Assembly: GCA_027317185.1 (NCBI GenBank)
Contig: DAHVFB010000033.1
Span: forward strand, 1-32,627
Reading direction: 5' to 3'
Source: Deltaproteobacteria bacterium
GTDB taxonomy: Bacteria; Desulfobacterota; Binatia; Binatales; Binataceae
Length of the DNA: 32,627 nt
The position numbers were made by a program, and so were the translations under genes. This document shows, piece after piece, positions 16,779 through 28,435 of this stretch (its first letter is position 1; each line of letters begins with the position of its first letter). A model generated the notes under the pieces. The model did no database searches. It worked only from the letters and a program-made list of their open reading frames with translations, and was not told the origin of the DNA.

Positions 16779-17833
16779 GCGCCCCGGCCCCGCTGCTCGC
16801 GGTAAAGTCCCAGCTTCTCCTGCACCGGCCGGTCCGAGTAGCTGAATATCACCGCTTCGCTGCCATTGGTCTCATGCTGCTGCCAGCACCAGGTGGGCGC
16901 CACGAACACGTCGCGCGGACCCCATTCGTAGGCCTTGCCGTCGATCACGGTGCGCCCGTGGCCCTCGACCACCACATAGACCGCGCCGTCGGTGGCGCGA
17001 AAGGGCGCGCCGGAAAAGCCCTTGGGCAGCAGGGTCATCGAGGTTGCCATGGTGGGCATCGCCCAGTCGCCGGTGACCGGATTGATATAGCGCATTTTGA
17101 AGCCGTGGCAGGGATCGTGAGCGCCGCGATCCGCCATCTTGTCCAGCACCTCGCGCGTGCGTTCATAGCTGTAGTTGAGGATCGGACTGGTAGGCGTGCG
17201 ATGCTCATAGCCGTCGGGGACCATCGCGTAACCCCAGCGAGCGGTCGAGTCGCCGTCGGGCCGATCGATCGGGAACTGATCCTCGGCATAGGGCTCGAAG
17301 AAGCTGCAGTTGAGCAGGTCAACAATCGGAATATCGAGTCCATCGAGCCAGACCATCGGCTGATCGGTTTCGTTGCCATGGTCATGCCAGGTCCAACTCG
17401 GCGTGATCACGAAATCGCCCACCTTCATCATGGTCTTTTCGCCATTGACCGCGGTGTAGGCGCCTTCGCCCTCGATAATGAACCGCAAAGCGCCCTGGGT
17501 ATGCCGATGGCTGGGCGCGACCTCGCCCGGCATGATCATCTGCAGGCCGGCGAACAGCGAATGGGTGATGCAGGGGAAGAAGTAATCGCGCAGGCCGGGA
17601 TTTTCCAGCACCAGCACGCGGCGATCGGCCTCGCGCGCCGAGATCACCGATCCGGATTCGAGCAGGGCCGGTTTGACATCGCGATCGTACTTCCACAGCG
17701 TCGGCATCTCGCGCGGTTTGGGCTCGACGGTCTGGATATTCTTGAGCACATCCCACAGCGGACGCAAATTCTGGCTATGGATTTTTTTGTAATAGGCTTC
17801 GCGTTCAGGCGTCCGTTCGGGTTGGTCTCGCAT
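16775..17833 (-). CDS. Gentisate 1,2-dioxygenase-like double-cupin enzyme
   Basis: A 352-aa bicupin. The first cupin has PSHRHTQGALRFIIEG (His109 and His111) and TPSWTWHDHGN (His150 and His152), providing the iron ligands typical of gentisate and related ring-cleaving dioxygenases. The second cupin near 295-335 (GRTVIDGKAYEWGPRD, then QQHETN) is less conserved. The enzyme would open gentisate to maleylpyruvate with Fe(II) and O2; 1-hydroxy-2-naphthoate or salicylate dioxygenases are close alternatives. The frame continues to 18031, but the ATG at 17833 has AGGAGG upstream and gives the normal length. It overlaps the thioesterase gene by four bases. No ligase, hydroxylase or maleylpyruvate-processing gene is present in the window. 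Confidence 0.85.
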   Translation of the reverse strand: MRDQPERTPEREAYYKKIHSQNLRPLWDVLKNIQTVEPKPREMPTLWKYDRDVKPALLESGSVISAREADRRVLVLENPGLRDYFFPCITHSLFAGLQMIMPGEVAPSHRHTQGALRFIIEGEGAYTAVNGEKTMMKVGDFVITPSWTWHDHGNETDQPMVWLDGLDIPIVDLLNCSFFEPYAEDQFPIDRPDGDSTARWGYAMVPDGYEHRTPTSPILNYSYERTREVLDKMADRGAHDPCHGFKMRYINPVTGDWAMPTMATSMTLLPKGFSGAPFRATDGAVYVVVEGHGRTVIDGKAYEWGPRDVFVAPTWCWQQHETNGSEAVIFSYSDRPVQEKLGLYREQRGRGA

Positions 17834-17968
17834 GATGGTCGTGGCCTCCTGGATGGTCTTCCGGATGGTCTTGCGGCTTCGGGATTCCTGCCGCATCGTA
17901 TCAGAGATCGAAGATGCTGTGGATGTCAAACCCAAGTGTCCGCGGCGATGAAAGCGCGCGTGCGGAGC

Positions 17969-18005
17969 GACCTCTTCCCGGCCCTCCCCTTGGACAAGAG
18001 GAGGG
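17969..18005 (+). repeat. REP-like palindromic element, copy A
   Basis: A 37-base unit with a GACCTC head and an imperfect hairpin (CCCTCC-C-CTTG, loop GA, CAAG-A-GGAGGG) at 17982-18005. It is the same element as copy B at 18042-18078 but in the opposite orientation. Together they form a BIME-like inverted pair between the glnE stop and the dioxygenase start. Confidence 0.75.
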
Positions 18006-18041
18006 AGTCGGCAAAACCATCCGCTCGACAACTCATAAGTC

Positions 18042-18078
18042 CCCTCTCCTTGTCCAAGGAGAGGGTTAGGGAGAGGTC
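18042..18078 (-). repeat. REP-like palindromic element, copy B
   Basis: Contains a perfect hairpin at 18042-18065 with 11-base arms (CCCTCTCCTTG and its complement) and a two-base loop, followed by a tail that reads GACCTCTCCC on the minus strand. It mirrors copy A. The 324-base gap from 17834 to 18157 holds no gene that can be supported. The hairpin could also act as a transcription terminator for glnE, although no run of T follows on the minus strand. Confidence 0.78.
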
Positions 18079-18157
18079 CGGCAACCGCAAACCTAAGGTG
18101 TTTGCCGCGCGCTGCGGTGGCGCGCCCATGACTCCTCGTCGAAGAAAATAGCTGGAA

Positions 18158-21100
18158 CTAAATCCCGAGATTTCGTTCGCGGGTAAAGTAGCGATCGAAC
18201 ATCCCGCGGATACGGGCGCGGCAGGCGGTCACCTCATCGAGCATCTGCTGCGCGCCGCCCTCGCCCTCGTAACCCATCCGGCGCGCCAGTGGCGTCAGCG
18301 CGGCGGGCGACAGCGACAGCGCCCAGGCCGGCTGGTCGGTTTCGATCCGCAGGCGGTTTTCGAGTTGCGCCAGAAAATGATAATCGGCTGCGAGCTGCGG
18401 CGCGTCGTCAGCCTCGGTCAAATCATGAGCGGCCGCCGCCAGGATCAGTTCACGCGTGTTGCGCGCGGTGAGATCGGCATAGCGGCCGCCATAACGCATC
18501 GCCATCATCTGGGTAAGAAATTCGACATCGACCAGCCCGCCCGGTCCTTGCTTGAGATTCAAGCGGCGCTGGTTCTCGGCCCCGATCTCGCGCTCCATCC
18601 GAGTCCGCATCGCGGCGATCTCGCCCACCTCGGCGGGCGTCAACCCGCGCTCGAAGACGATCTGTTGACGCGCGGCCTCAAACCGGCGCACGAGATCGTC
18701 GTCGCCGGCGATCGCCCTGGCGCGCACCAACGCCTGCCGCTCCCATACCGCGGCGTCCGCCCGATGATAATCGCGAAAGCCCGCGATTGAGGTGACCAAC
18801 GGACCGGCGTTACCCGAGGGGCGCAAACGCAGATCGATCTTGTACGCATAGCCCTCGCGCGTGCGGGTTTCGAGAATTGCAACGATCTTCTGCATCACGC
18901 GCGCCGCCAGTTCGCGGCTGGAGCCGGCCGTCTCGCGCGCATCTTCATAAACGAAAATCAGGTCGAGATCGGAATTGTACGACATCTCGGCGCCGCCCAC
19001 CCGGCCCATCGCCACCACACACAGCTTGAGCGTAGCCGGTAGCGGACGGCGCGCGTTCACCTCGCCCGTAGCGATCGTCAGCGCCTCGCCCACCACCGCC
19101 TCGGCCAGCGTGGTAAGCTCGGTCTGCACCTCTTCGAGCGTGAGCATCCCGGCCAGATCGGCGATTGCGATACGCAGGAACTCCTGATGGCGAAAGCTGC
19201 GGATGGCGTCGAGACGGGCCTCGAAATCGCGGCTGGCGGCCGACAGTCCCGAGATATCGCGCATCAGGTCGCCCGCGTTGCGCCGCACCCGCGCGAGGTC
19301 CGATCGCACCAGGGTGTCGAGCAATTCGGGATGGCGGATAAAAAGCGCGGAAAGATAACCGCTCGAAGCGAACAGCCGCAGCAGTACGCGGCGAGTCGCC
19401 GGATGCTGCTCCAGCAGCGAAAGAAAAGAGGTCCGCGCGCCGATCGCGGCGGTAAAATCGGCCAGATTCATCAGCGCCAGGTCGGGATCGGGCAGGCCCG
19501 CGATTTCGTCGAGCAGGAGCGGTCCGAGTTGATCGACCAGCTCATGGCGGCGTGGACTGGCAGGCGCATGCGCCGGCCCGCGCGCCAGCAGCATCAGATG
19601 GCCCGCGCTCTCGACCGGATTGGCGAAACCGAGGCCGCGCAGAAGCGGGATTGCGGTCTCGGGCTCGAACGCCGCTTCCCACGTGGCGCGCGCGCCGCCC
19701 GAGGCCTCCAGACCCGGAGTTTCGCCCCCGGCCAGCATTTCACGAAATTGATTGGCCACGAACACCCGATGCTGCCGCAGCGCAATTTTCAAGCGGACCG
19801 CCGCCTGCGCGCTTTTCCCGAGCTGCAGCCGGGCGGCCACGATCGCGAACCCGTCGTCATCCGCGGGCAGGCTATGGGTCTGCAGGCCGGCGGCCACCTG
19901 CAACTTGTGCTCAACGTCGCGCAAAAACAGATAGGCGTCCGCCAGCCGCTGCGCGATCCGTGGCGCGAGATACCCCAGCGACTCGAAACGGCTAAGCGCC
20001 GCAAGGGTCTGATTAGTGCGCAGGCGCGGATCGCGTCCGGCGTAGATCAGGGTCAGCGCCTGCACGATAAACTCAAGCTCGCGAATTCCGCCGTAACCCA
20101 GCTTGATATTGCGCTCGACCATCGCGGTGGGCGACAGCTCCGCCTCGATCTGACGCTTCATCGCGCGCAATTGCCGCAAGGTTTCGAAATCCAGATAGTG
20201 GCGATAGACGAAGCGATCGAGTTCGTTCAGCAGACGCTGGCCAAGATCGATCGCGCCCGCTATCGGGCGCGCGCGCAGCAACGCCGCCCGCTCCCAGGTC
20301 TGCCCGAAATCCTGATAGAAATTCAGCGCGCTTTCGAACGAGGCAACCAGCGCTGAATTACGGCCGCCGGGCCGTAATCGCAAATCGATACGGAAACAAT
20401 TCTTCGAGAGCAGTTCGGTAAGCAGCTCGCCCAGCCGGCTCGCGGCCCGCTGATCCGGCCCGTCGAACAGGTACAGCAGATCGAGATCTGAACTCAGATT
20501 CAGTTCCGCCGCGCCCAGCTTGCCCATCGCGAGCGCACAAAATCTGCCGGCGTTTTTTGCCTGATCGCCAAGGATTACGCCGGCTCCTTCCAGCGCCGCG
20601 CGCACGCACTCGTCGGCCAGCTGGGACATCGCGGTCATGGTTTCGAGCACGCTCGAATGCCCCAGCAGGTCCGCGATCGCGATACGCAGGAAATGGCTCC
20701 GTTTGAACCGCGCGAGCGATACCTCGATCGTTTCGCGATCGTTCGAGTCGAACGTGCAGCGCGCCGCCGCCATCAGTTCGGCTCCCGCGCCGCTGGCAGC
20801 CTCGCGAAAGACGGCGGCCCAGCCTGGACCGGTTCCCGCCAGCCCAGACGCGATCAGCTCGGATCCACCAAGGCAGAACACCAGCTCAAAAGCGGCTTTC
20901 GAGTCGCGCAGAATTTCACGCAGCTCCGGCGGCGATTCCTCGGCCAGCTTCAGCATGAAGGCAACCGCGGAACTTTCGTCCGCCGCATGCTGGCGTATCA
21001 GCGCGAGCGCCGTTTCGCCCAGTGCGCGATCGGCGAGGCGCTCGATCAGGCGCTCGCCCAAATGCACCAGATCGGCGCGAAACGCCGCAATACCGCTCAT
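18158..21100 (-). CDS. glnE: Bifunctional glutamine synthetase adenylyltransferase/deadenylyltransferase
   Basis: A 980-aa protein with two nucleotidyltransferase halves. The first has AMGKLGAAELNLSSDLDLLY (Asp205 and Asp207) and the second AMGRVGGAEMSYNSDLDLIF near residue 700. Each is followed by a helical regulatory-type region. The halves remove and add AMP on glutamine synthetase in response to PII and glutamine, adjusting ammonia assimilation. Length is the full family length and both metal-binding DxD motifs are intact. The ATG at 21100 is well placed. It is followed by the REP-like pair and preceded by the lytic transglycosylase, both on the same strand. Presence of glnE implies an adenylylated GlnA in this organism. 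Confidence 0.96.
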   Translation of the reverse strand: MSGIAAFRADLVHLGERLIERLADRALGETALALIRQHAADESSAVAFMLKLAEESPPELREILRDSKAAFELVFCLGGSELIASGLAGTGPGWAAVFREAASGAGAELMAAARCTFDSNDRETIEVSLARFKRSHFLRIAIADLLGHSSVLETMTAMSQLADECVRAALEGAGVILGDQAKNAGRFCALAMGKLGAAELNLSSDLDLLYLFDGPDQRAASRLGELLTELLSKNCFRIDLRLRPGGRNSALVASFESALNFYQDFGQTWERAALLRARPIAGAIDLGQRLLNELDRFVYRHYLDFETLRQLRAMKRQIEAELSPTAMVERNIKLGYGGIRELEFIVQALTLIYAGRDPRLRTNQTLAALSRFESLGYLAPRIAQRLADAYLFLRDVEHKLQVAAGLQTHSLPADDDGFAIVAARLQLGKSAQAAVRLKIALRQHRVFVANQFREMLAGGETPGLEASGGARATWEAAFEPETAIPLLRGLGFANPVESAGHLMLLARGPAHAPASPRRHELVDQLGPLLLDEIAGLPDPDLALMNLADFTAAIGARTSFLSLLEQHPATRRVLLRLFASSGYLSALFIRHPELLDTLVRSDLARVRRNAGDLMRDISGLSAASRDFEARLDAIRSFRHQEFLRIAIADLAGMLTLEEVQTELTTLAEAVVGEALTIATGEVNARRPLPATLKLCVVAMGRVGGAEMSYNSDLDLIFVYEDARETAGSSRELAARVMQKIVAILETRTREGYAYKIDLRLRPSGNAGPLVTSIAGFRDYHRADAAVWERQALVRARAIAGDDDLVRRFEAARQQIVFERGLTPAEVGEIAAMRTRMEREIGAENQRRLNLKQGPGGLVDVEFLTQMMAMRYGGRYADLTARNTRELILAAAAHDLTEADDAPQLAADYHFLAQLENRLRIETDQPAWALSLSPAALTPLARRMGYEGEGGAQQMLDEVTACRARIRGMFDRYFTRERNLGI

Positions 21101-21142
21101 GAATCAGATGATAGCAGAGCGCCTGGCTTCAGACGCGGAGGG

Positions 21143-22282
21143 CTATGATCGGATAGCGTCCGCAGAGCGCCGCGCGGCGACCCGCCGGGTATGTTTGGCG
21201 ACGGTGCAACGGCCGGTGCAGGAGCGCACGTGGCGATGGTAGGTAGCTTTGCGCACATGATATGAGGCCCGGCGCAGATGGCGCGGATGATAAATCACCG
21301 GACTGGTTTCGGGCGGCGGCGCGATAGAAGCGTTCTCAATTCCGGGAAAATAGTCATTCTCATGGCGATACACCTGCATCGCCGCCAGAAATTCAGGATA
21401 GTAGTTCCTGGCCGCGAAACCGAAATGCGGCCCGTCGAAGTTCTTGAAGATGCGCCCGTAGTTGTTGTCGTAAAGTTGCGCCGCCCGCGCGGTACCGCCG
21501 GTGCCATAATTGTAAGCCGTAATCGCCAGCGGCCAATCGCCGAGCACGTCATGGTTGTAGCGCAGGAGCTTGGCTGCGGCCTCGGTCTCGCGCACCGGAT
21601 TCAGACGCTCGTCGTAGCGCGAGTTGATCTTCATGTACTGGCGTCCGGTCCCGCGCGTGAACTGCCATATCCCCAGCGCGCCGGCGCTTGAACGAGCCTT
21701 CGGGTAGAAACCGGACTCGACTTCGGCGAGCGTCACCAGCTCGACCGGTACGCCAGCCTCGTGGAAGATGCGCTCCATGGTGTGGCGATAATAACGGCTG
21801 CGCAACAATCCATCGCGAAACTGCTCGCGCAGGCCCTGCTGAACCCGCAAATTCTGCGCCGCCATCGCATAGATTTGCGGCGATGGATTATGGAACAGCG
21901 CGGCCACATTCCGCTCCTCGAAGCTGGCGGGCGCGGCGCCTGAGGCCAGCCGATTGAGAATGGTAGAGTACTTCGCTTTCAGGTAATCGTTGGTCCAGTC
22001 GACATCGGCGCGGCCCGGCTCACCATATCCCGGTAGATGCATCACCTGGTAAACGCGCGTCAGATCGCCGCGATCATGGACGATAAAATCGCGGTACCCG
22101 AACTGGCTGAAGACCTTGATCCAGAACTGGACATTGGGTTCGGCTTCGACCGGACGCGGGAAAGTTATCTCAGCACCAGCCCACGATCGGATGGGCGACA
22201 CGATCGTCAGCAGGGCGATGATAAACGGCAGCACAGCAACGCGGACTATTCGCCGTGCTGTCATCACTCCGTCCACCATCAT
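21143..22282 (-). CDS. Secreted lytic transglycosylase (SLT/MltD-like)
   Basis: A 379-aa exported protein. Residues 7-36 form a signal peptide with a basic start (TARRIVR), a hydrophobic core and an AWAGA-like cleavage area (SWAGA). The SLT domain starts near 165, with catalytic Glu189 in LAEVESGFYPKARSS, AGALGIWQFTRGTGRQY, LRYNHD and ITAYNYG. It would cleave the glycan strands of peptidoglycan in the periplasm. The C-terminal 50 residues are rich in His, Arg and Lys and lack a LysM repeat, unlike E. coli MltD. GGGAGG lies just before the tandem ATG codons at 22282 and 22279. The gene is divergent from aroA. Confidence 0.9.
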   Translation of the reverse strand: MMVDGVMTARRIVRVAVLPFIIALLTIVSPIRSWAGAEITFPRPVEAEPNVQFWIKVFSQFGYRDFIVHDRGDLTRVYQVMHLPGYGEPGRADVDWTNDYLKAKYSTILNRLASGAAPASFEERNVAALFHNPSPQIYAMAAQNLRVQQGLREQFRDGLLRSRYYRHTMERIFHEAGVPVELVTLAEVESGFYPKARSSAGALGIWQFTRGTGRQYMKINSRYDERLNPVRETEAAAKLLRYNHDVLGDWPLAITAYNYGTGGTARAAQLYDNNYGRIFKNFDGPHFGFAARNYYPEFLAAMQVYRHENDYFPGIENASIAPPPETSPVIYHPRHLRRASYHVRKATYHRHVRSCTGRCTVAKHTRRVAARRSADAIRS

Positions 22283-22350
22283 CTCCGCCTCCCGATATCC
22301 CTGACGTCCATAACGCCGGAGACCCCCTGGTTCCCATGCGAACCTATCAT

Positions 22351-22379
22351 CGATTACTCGTTGTACGTTCGATAGTCAA
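22351..22379 (-). promoter_or_regulatory. Possible promoter for the lytic transglycosylase gene
   Basis: In the 238-base divergent gap, the minus strand has TTGACT (22374-22379) and TAATCG (22351-22356) with a 17-base spacer. The -35 is good and the -10 poor, so this is only a candidate. Confidence 0.28.
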
Positions 22380-22520
22380 CAAAACCCATAATTGATGATT
22401 AAAAGCCTATACTTCCCCATTGGATGAGAATTAAATGCGCGATACTTGCCAAGCACAAAGTCGGCAGCGCGAAGCAATCGGACTGTGCCATGCGGGCCTG
22501 CGCCTGAATCCCTCGCTTGA

Positions 22521-23837
22521 GTGAACTCGAACCAGGCGGATAAGCTCCCGGGTGTGTCTGCCGATCAATTAGAGATAATGCCCATTCAGCATCCGCTGAA
22601 CGCGACGATAACGCTGCCCGGATCGAAGAGCATCACCAATCGCGCTCTGATTCTGGCTGCGATGGCGCCGGGCAGCTCGACCATCGAGGGCGCACTGACG
22701 AGCGACGACACGCATCAGATGATTGGCGCGTTGAGGCAACTCGGGTTCACGCTCGAGGCCGACGCGGCGCGCGGACAGATCGAGATCATCGGAGCGGGTG
22801 GAACGATTCCGGCCGCCGGTGCGAACCTGTCGATCGGCGGCGCGGGCACCGCGATGCGCTTTCTCGCCGCGTTCGCGACTCTCGGTCATGGACGTTTCCG
22901 CCTCGACGGCAACCATCGGATGCGTCAGCGGCCGATGGGCGAACTGCTCGACGCCCTCACACAGCTCGGGGTGCGGGCATTCACCGAGTACGGCAATCGA
23001 TGTCCCCCGGTGGTAATCGAGCGTGGCCGCGAGCCGTTCGCCGGCGGCAGCGCCTCGATCGACGCCAGCGTCTCGTCGCAGTTCGTATCGGCCCTGCTGA
23101 TGCCGGCGCCGCTTTGGCGCAACGGCCTCGAACTGCATATCAGCGGGGATACCGCGCGGCCATTTATCGAGATGACGCTGCGGCTGATGGATCAGCGCGG
23201 CGTCTCGAGCGTGATCAACGGCAACATGATCGTGGTGCCGGGCGGCCAGCGCTACCGCGCGGGCCGCTTCGCGGTCGAGCCCGACGCCTCGGCCGCGAGC
23301 TATTTCGCGGCCGCCGCCGCTTTGGTTGGCGGAACAATTACAGTCCGCGGACTCGACCGGCATTCGGTCCAGGGCGATATCGGCTTTATGCGGGTGCTCG
23401 AACAGATGGGTGCGCAGGTGCGATTTGCCCCGGGCGGAATCGAAATTTCAGGCACCGGATCGCTGAGCGGAGTGGACGTGGCGATGAATGCGATGCCGGA
23501 CATGGTGCCGACGCTGGCGGCGATTGCGCCCTTCGCCACTTCGCCGACCCGGATTCGCGCGGTTTCGTTCATTCGCCATCACGAAAGCGATCGCATCCGC
23601 GCACTGGCCATTGAACTCACGCGAATTGGCGCCCGCGTGAAAGAGTTCGATGACGGCCTGCTGATCGAACCGGCGGCCGGCTTGCGGCCGGCGCTAATCG
23701 AAACCTACGAAGACCATCGAATCGCGATGGCGTTCGCGATCGCGGGTCTCAAACTGCCTGGAATCAAAATTAAAAATCCGGGTTGCGTGGTCAAAACCTA
23801 TCCCGGATTCTTCGCCGACCTCGCCCGCCTGAGTTAA
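22521..23837 (+). CDS. aroA: 3-phosphoshikimate 1-carboxyvinyltransferase (EPSP synthase)
   Basis: A protein of up to 438 aa that joins phosphoenolpyruvate to shikimate 3-phosphate on the way to chorismate. LPGSKSITNRALILAAMAPG near the N-terminus carries the PEP/shikimate lysine. GGAGTAMRFLAA, NHRMRQRPM, MPDMVPTLAAIAPF (catalytic Asp) and YEDHRIAMAFAIA follow in the expected order. The frame opens at a GTG at 22521; a GTG at 22554 (before SADQLEI) matches the usual family N-terminus better, and an ATG at 22578 is also possible. None has a strong ribosome binding site. It is isolated from the pheA-hisC-tyrA-cmk cluster at 4.6-8.5 kb and points the other way. Confidence 0.96.
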   Translation: MNSNQADKLPGVSADQLEIMPIQHPLNATITLPGSKSITNRALILAAMAPGSSTIEGALTSDDTHQMIGALRQLGFTLEADAARGQIEIIGAGGTIPAAGANLSIGGAGTAMRFLAAFATLGHGRFRLDGNHRMRQRPMGELLDALTQLGVRAFTEYGNRCPPVVIERGREPFAGGSASIDASVSSQFVSALLMPAPLWRNGLELHISGDTARPFIEMTLRLMDQRGVSSVINGNMIVVPGGQRYRAGRFAVEPDASAASYFAAAAALVGGTITVRGLDRHSVQGDIGFMRVLEQMGAQVRFAPGGIEISGTGSLSGVDVAMNAMPDMVPTLAAIAPFATSPTRIRAVSFIRHHESDRIRALAIELTRIGARVKEFDDGLLIEPAAGLRPALIETYEDHRIAMAFAIAGLKLPGIKIKNPGCVVKTYPGFFADLARLS

Positions 23838-23976
23838 AACGCCGGTAATTTTCCTCGGGATTGTTCTCGCCGCTTTCGCAGCGATATGGTCCAGAAGCTT
23901 ACGACGGCGACTAAGCTGCTCTAATACCGTGAAAATCGGCGCTTCAAAGCAATGACACCAGCGCCTCGCCGCTCTT

Positions 23977-26088
<2,112 letters not shown>

Positions 26089-26096
<8 letters not shown>

Positions 26097-27696
26097 CTTC
26101 GATTTCGGCTGCGGTGTCTTCGTCGACCAGTTCGCTGGCGTGCTCAGCTACTTGCGACTCGATGAAGGCAATCTCGTTTTTGCTCAGATCATACCGCTTG
26201 AAAAGCTTGGCATCTGTCCACTCTCTGTCGAGAGGGAGATCGGGGATGAAGGAGTACACATCGCGTGTCGCGTGCTGCGTAGCCTTACGAAGCGAGACGA
26301 GGAAGCGAAGAAATCGGGTGCGCAGATACTTTGCACAATTGGCCGCGGCCCTCTCATTGTCGAAATGTCCCGCAACGAGGTAAGTCTCAGTACATGCGGT
26401 GCCCGGCTCGGCAATGATGGGCTTGCTAAGGAACTTGGTTTCGACGGCCGCACTCGTGCCTTGTACGGCGGTCATTAGTACCTTCCACTCGTCAATCCAG
26501 TCGGGATGGACTGCAATGGCCTTTCGCTCGACCCAACCGACGCGCTGATTCTCGAAGAGCTTCACCGGCTTCTTCAATCCCGAACCTGACGGCTTGCCCT
26601 TGAAGTTCGTGGCGAGTCCGAACGGCTTCCGGCTGGAGACGCGCTGGTCGAGCGTAGGCTCCTTCTTCGCCCTGACCTTCTCCAAAATCGGCACCGCCTC
26701 GTTGCGTCGCACGAGGATGTCGTAGGCATCGAGGTGGCGAGCCACTGCTGGCCCCACAGGCTTCCCGTCCCAAATCGTCTGCACTTCGCACGGTCCGCTG
26801 TGTCCGCGATCCCACAGGAAATATGAGATGCCGCCTCGAATCTTTACGCCCGGAAAGCCCTCATAGAGCTTAGGAAAGTCCACGATGTTCCGCAGGCGCT
26901 TGTCGGAAAGCATCCGCTCCCGATACTGGTCAAGGCCCTTGCCACCCGCCATCCAGCGTGAGGGTGTCACAAACACCGCATAGTGGGGGTCGAGCTCGAG
27001 TGCCTTCTCCACAAACAAATGATAGATGGGCGCCGCGCTCGTGCCGTAACCGCCATCGTCCAACTGGTAGGGTGGATTCCCAATGATCACGTCAAACTGC
27101 ATATCACCTCCAAACAACTCGGCTGAGCGAGTCTTGATGTCGTCCGCGTGGATGAACGCATAGGCATGGGTTTCAAACCCTTCGCTGCGTTCAAACGTCT
27201 TCTGGCTCGCGCCGCAGTATGTGCACCTCTTATCAGCCCACGTGTGCTCGGTGCGCTCGAACCAGATGTTTCCATGATCGCTTGCAAACGATTTGGCAAT
27301 CGAGTGCGGGCCGTTGGCGTGCTTTGAGCAATACAAGCTGCGCCGCGCAAGAAAGCTGGTCAGACGCGTGATACCGATCCCGAATACCTGCCGTGTCAGT
27401 ATGTGATCTACCCGCTCTTCGAGATCTGGAATCTCGGCCGCCAATCCCTTGGTCAGGCGGCTGGTGATCTCCCGCAGGAACACGCCCGACTTTGTGCACG
27501 GGTCCAGGAAGCGTACCGTCTTGTCGGCCCAGAGGCTCGCTCCATTGTGGTCGGCCGACCACGCCTCAGCCAGCGTGTTTAGCATCCGTTTCGCGAAGTC
27601 CGGCGGCGTGAAAACCTCGTCGTTCGAGAGGTTCGCGATACACGTCAAAACATCCGGGTTGCGGCCACGCAGCGCAAAGCTAGCCTGAGCGCTCAT
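26089..27696 (-). CDS. Eco57I-type N6-adenine DNA methyltransferase subunit with NPPY motif
   Basis: A 535-aa protein. EVFTP at 27-31 and a degenerate motif I (RFLDPCTKSGVFL, 63-75) open it. Cys123, then CTYC at 158-161 suggest a zinc ribbon, and FDVIIGNPPYQ at 201-211 is the catalytic motif IV of adenine methyltransferases. The rest is a probable target-recognition part. Canonical motif I (DxxxGxG) for S-adenosylmethionine binding is altered to DPCTKSG, so it may depend on the neighbouring protein for cofactor binding (inference). AAGGAGG precedes the ATG. It overlaps the upstream gene as ATGA and the broken nuclease gene downstream. It appears intact. Confidence 0.87.
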
Positions 27697-28349
27697 ACGG
27701 CCTCCTTGGAAGGCTCGCCGAGCATAGCAGCGGCCAGCTCGCTCACGGTCACCGGCGGGTAGGCCTTTGTCGGCTTGAAGATCTCGTGCTTCCCGAGATG
27801 GGCGAAGAGTGAGCCCTCCGCACTGAAGGCAGACGATTGTGTGAGGGTGTCGAGGCGAAAATCGCGCCGCTGGAATTTGCCCTTACCAAGGTAGCCCCAC
27901 TCGGCAAAGGTGATGGGCTGATCATCGCTGGTGCGCATCGTCAAGGCGTCACCGTGAACGAGGTTCTGCGTGAGCACGTAGAAAGCGGCTCGGTAGAGAT
28001 CGTCCGATTCCTTGAGGCTCAGGTAGTCGGCGAGAATCTCCAGCATATTGGCGCGGCACTCGGCGATGTTGTCCTCCAAGAGCTCAATCCCGTAAGTGCA
28101 CATCAGAGCGAGCAGGGCATAGTGCCGCCTTTCAAACTCGGACTTCCCGAACTTGAGTTCGACGGCGGCGAGCTTGCGCCGGAGTATGCGGACGAGGAAG
28201 TTCCCACTACCGCAAGCCGGCTCCAGGAAGCGGGAGTCGATGCGCTCCGTCTCGTGCTTGACGAGGTCGAGCATCGCTTCGACCATCCAAAGTGGAGTGA
28301 ACACCTCCCCATGGTCGGCGACGCGTTTCTTTGACTTGATCTGGCTCAT
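27693..28349 (-). CDS. N6-adenine DNA methyltransferase-like subunit with motif I
   Basis: A 218-aa protein with EVFTP at 15-19 and a textbook S-adenosylmethionine motif I, RFLEPACGSGNFL, at 40-52, but no NPPY. Where motif IV would fall it has ITFAEWGYLG and then KRRDF-like QRRDFRLDTL. It ends soon after, so it is a methyltransferase N-domain without its own catalytic loop or target-recognition domain. It is the first gene of the three-gene operon. Because the next gene has NPPY but a poor motif I, the two may work as a complex (inference). No ribosome binding site is seen before the ATG, which may indicate a leaderless transcript. Confidence 0.83.
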   Translation of the reverse strand: MSQIKSKKRVADHGEVFTPLWMVEAMLDLVKHETERIDSRFLEPACGSGNFLVRILRRKLAAVELKFGKSEFERRHYALLALMCTYGIELLEDNIAECRANMLEILADYLSLKESDDLYRAAFYVLTQNLVHGDALTMRTSDDQPITFAEWGYLGKGKFQRRDFRLDTLTQSSAFSAEGSLFAHLGKHEIFKPTKAYPPVTVSELAAAMLGEPSKEAV

Positions 28350-28435
28350 AGGTCAAATGCCGGGCCCGCGTTGGTACTGCCGATTGTTTGGCGCACAGAA
28401 ATAATTATCCCGCGCCTTTTGGCCCCCACAACCCA

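Noticed and set aside
16874-18151. A 425-codon plus-strand open frame opposite the dioxygenase gene
   Set aside because: It is antisense to a clear bicupin enzyme with iron ligands, has low-complexity His/Arg/Asp-rich content and runs through the REP-like repeats. High-GC genes often leave such shadows.
19187-20356. A 389-codon plus-strand open frame opposite glnE
   Set aside because: It is antisense to an intact glnE with both DxD motifs, and its Gln/Arg/His-rich composition is typical of a mirrored high-GC gene.
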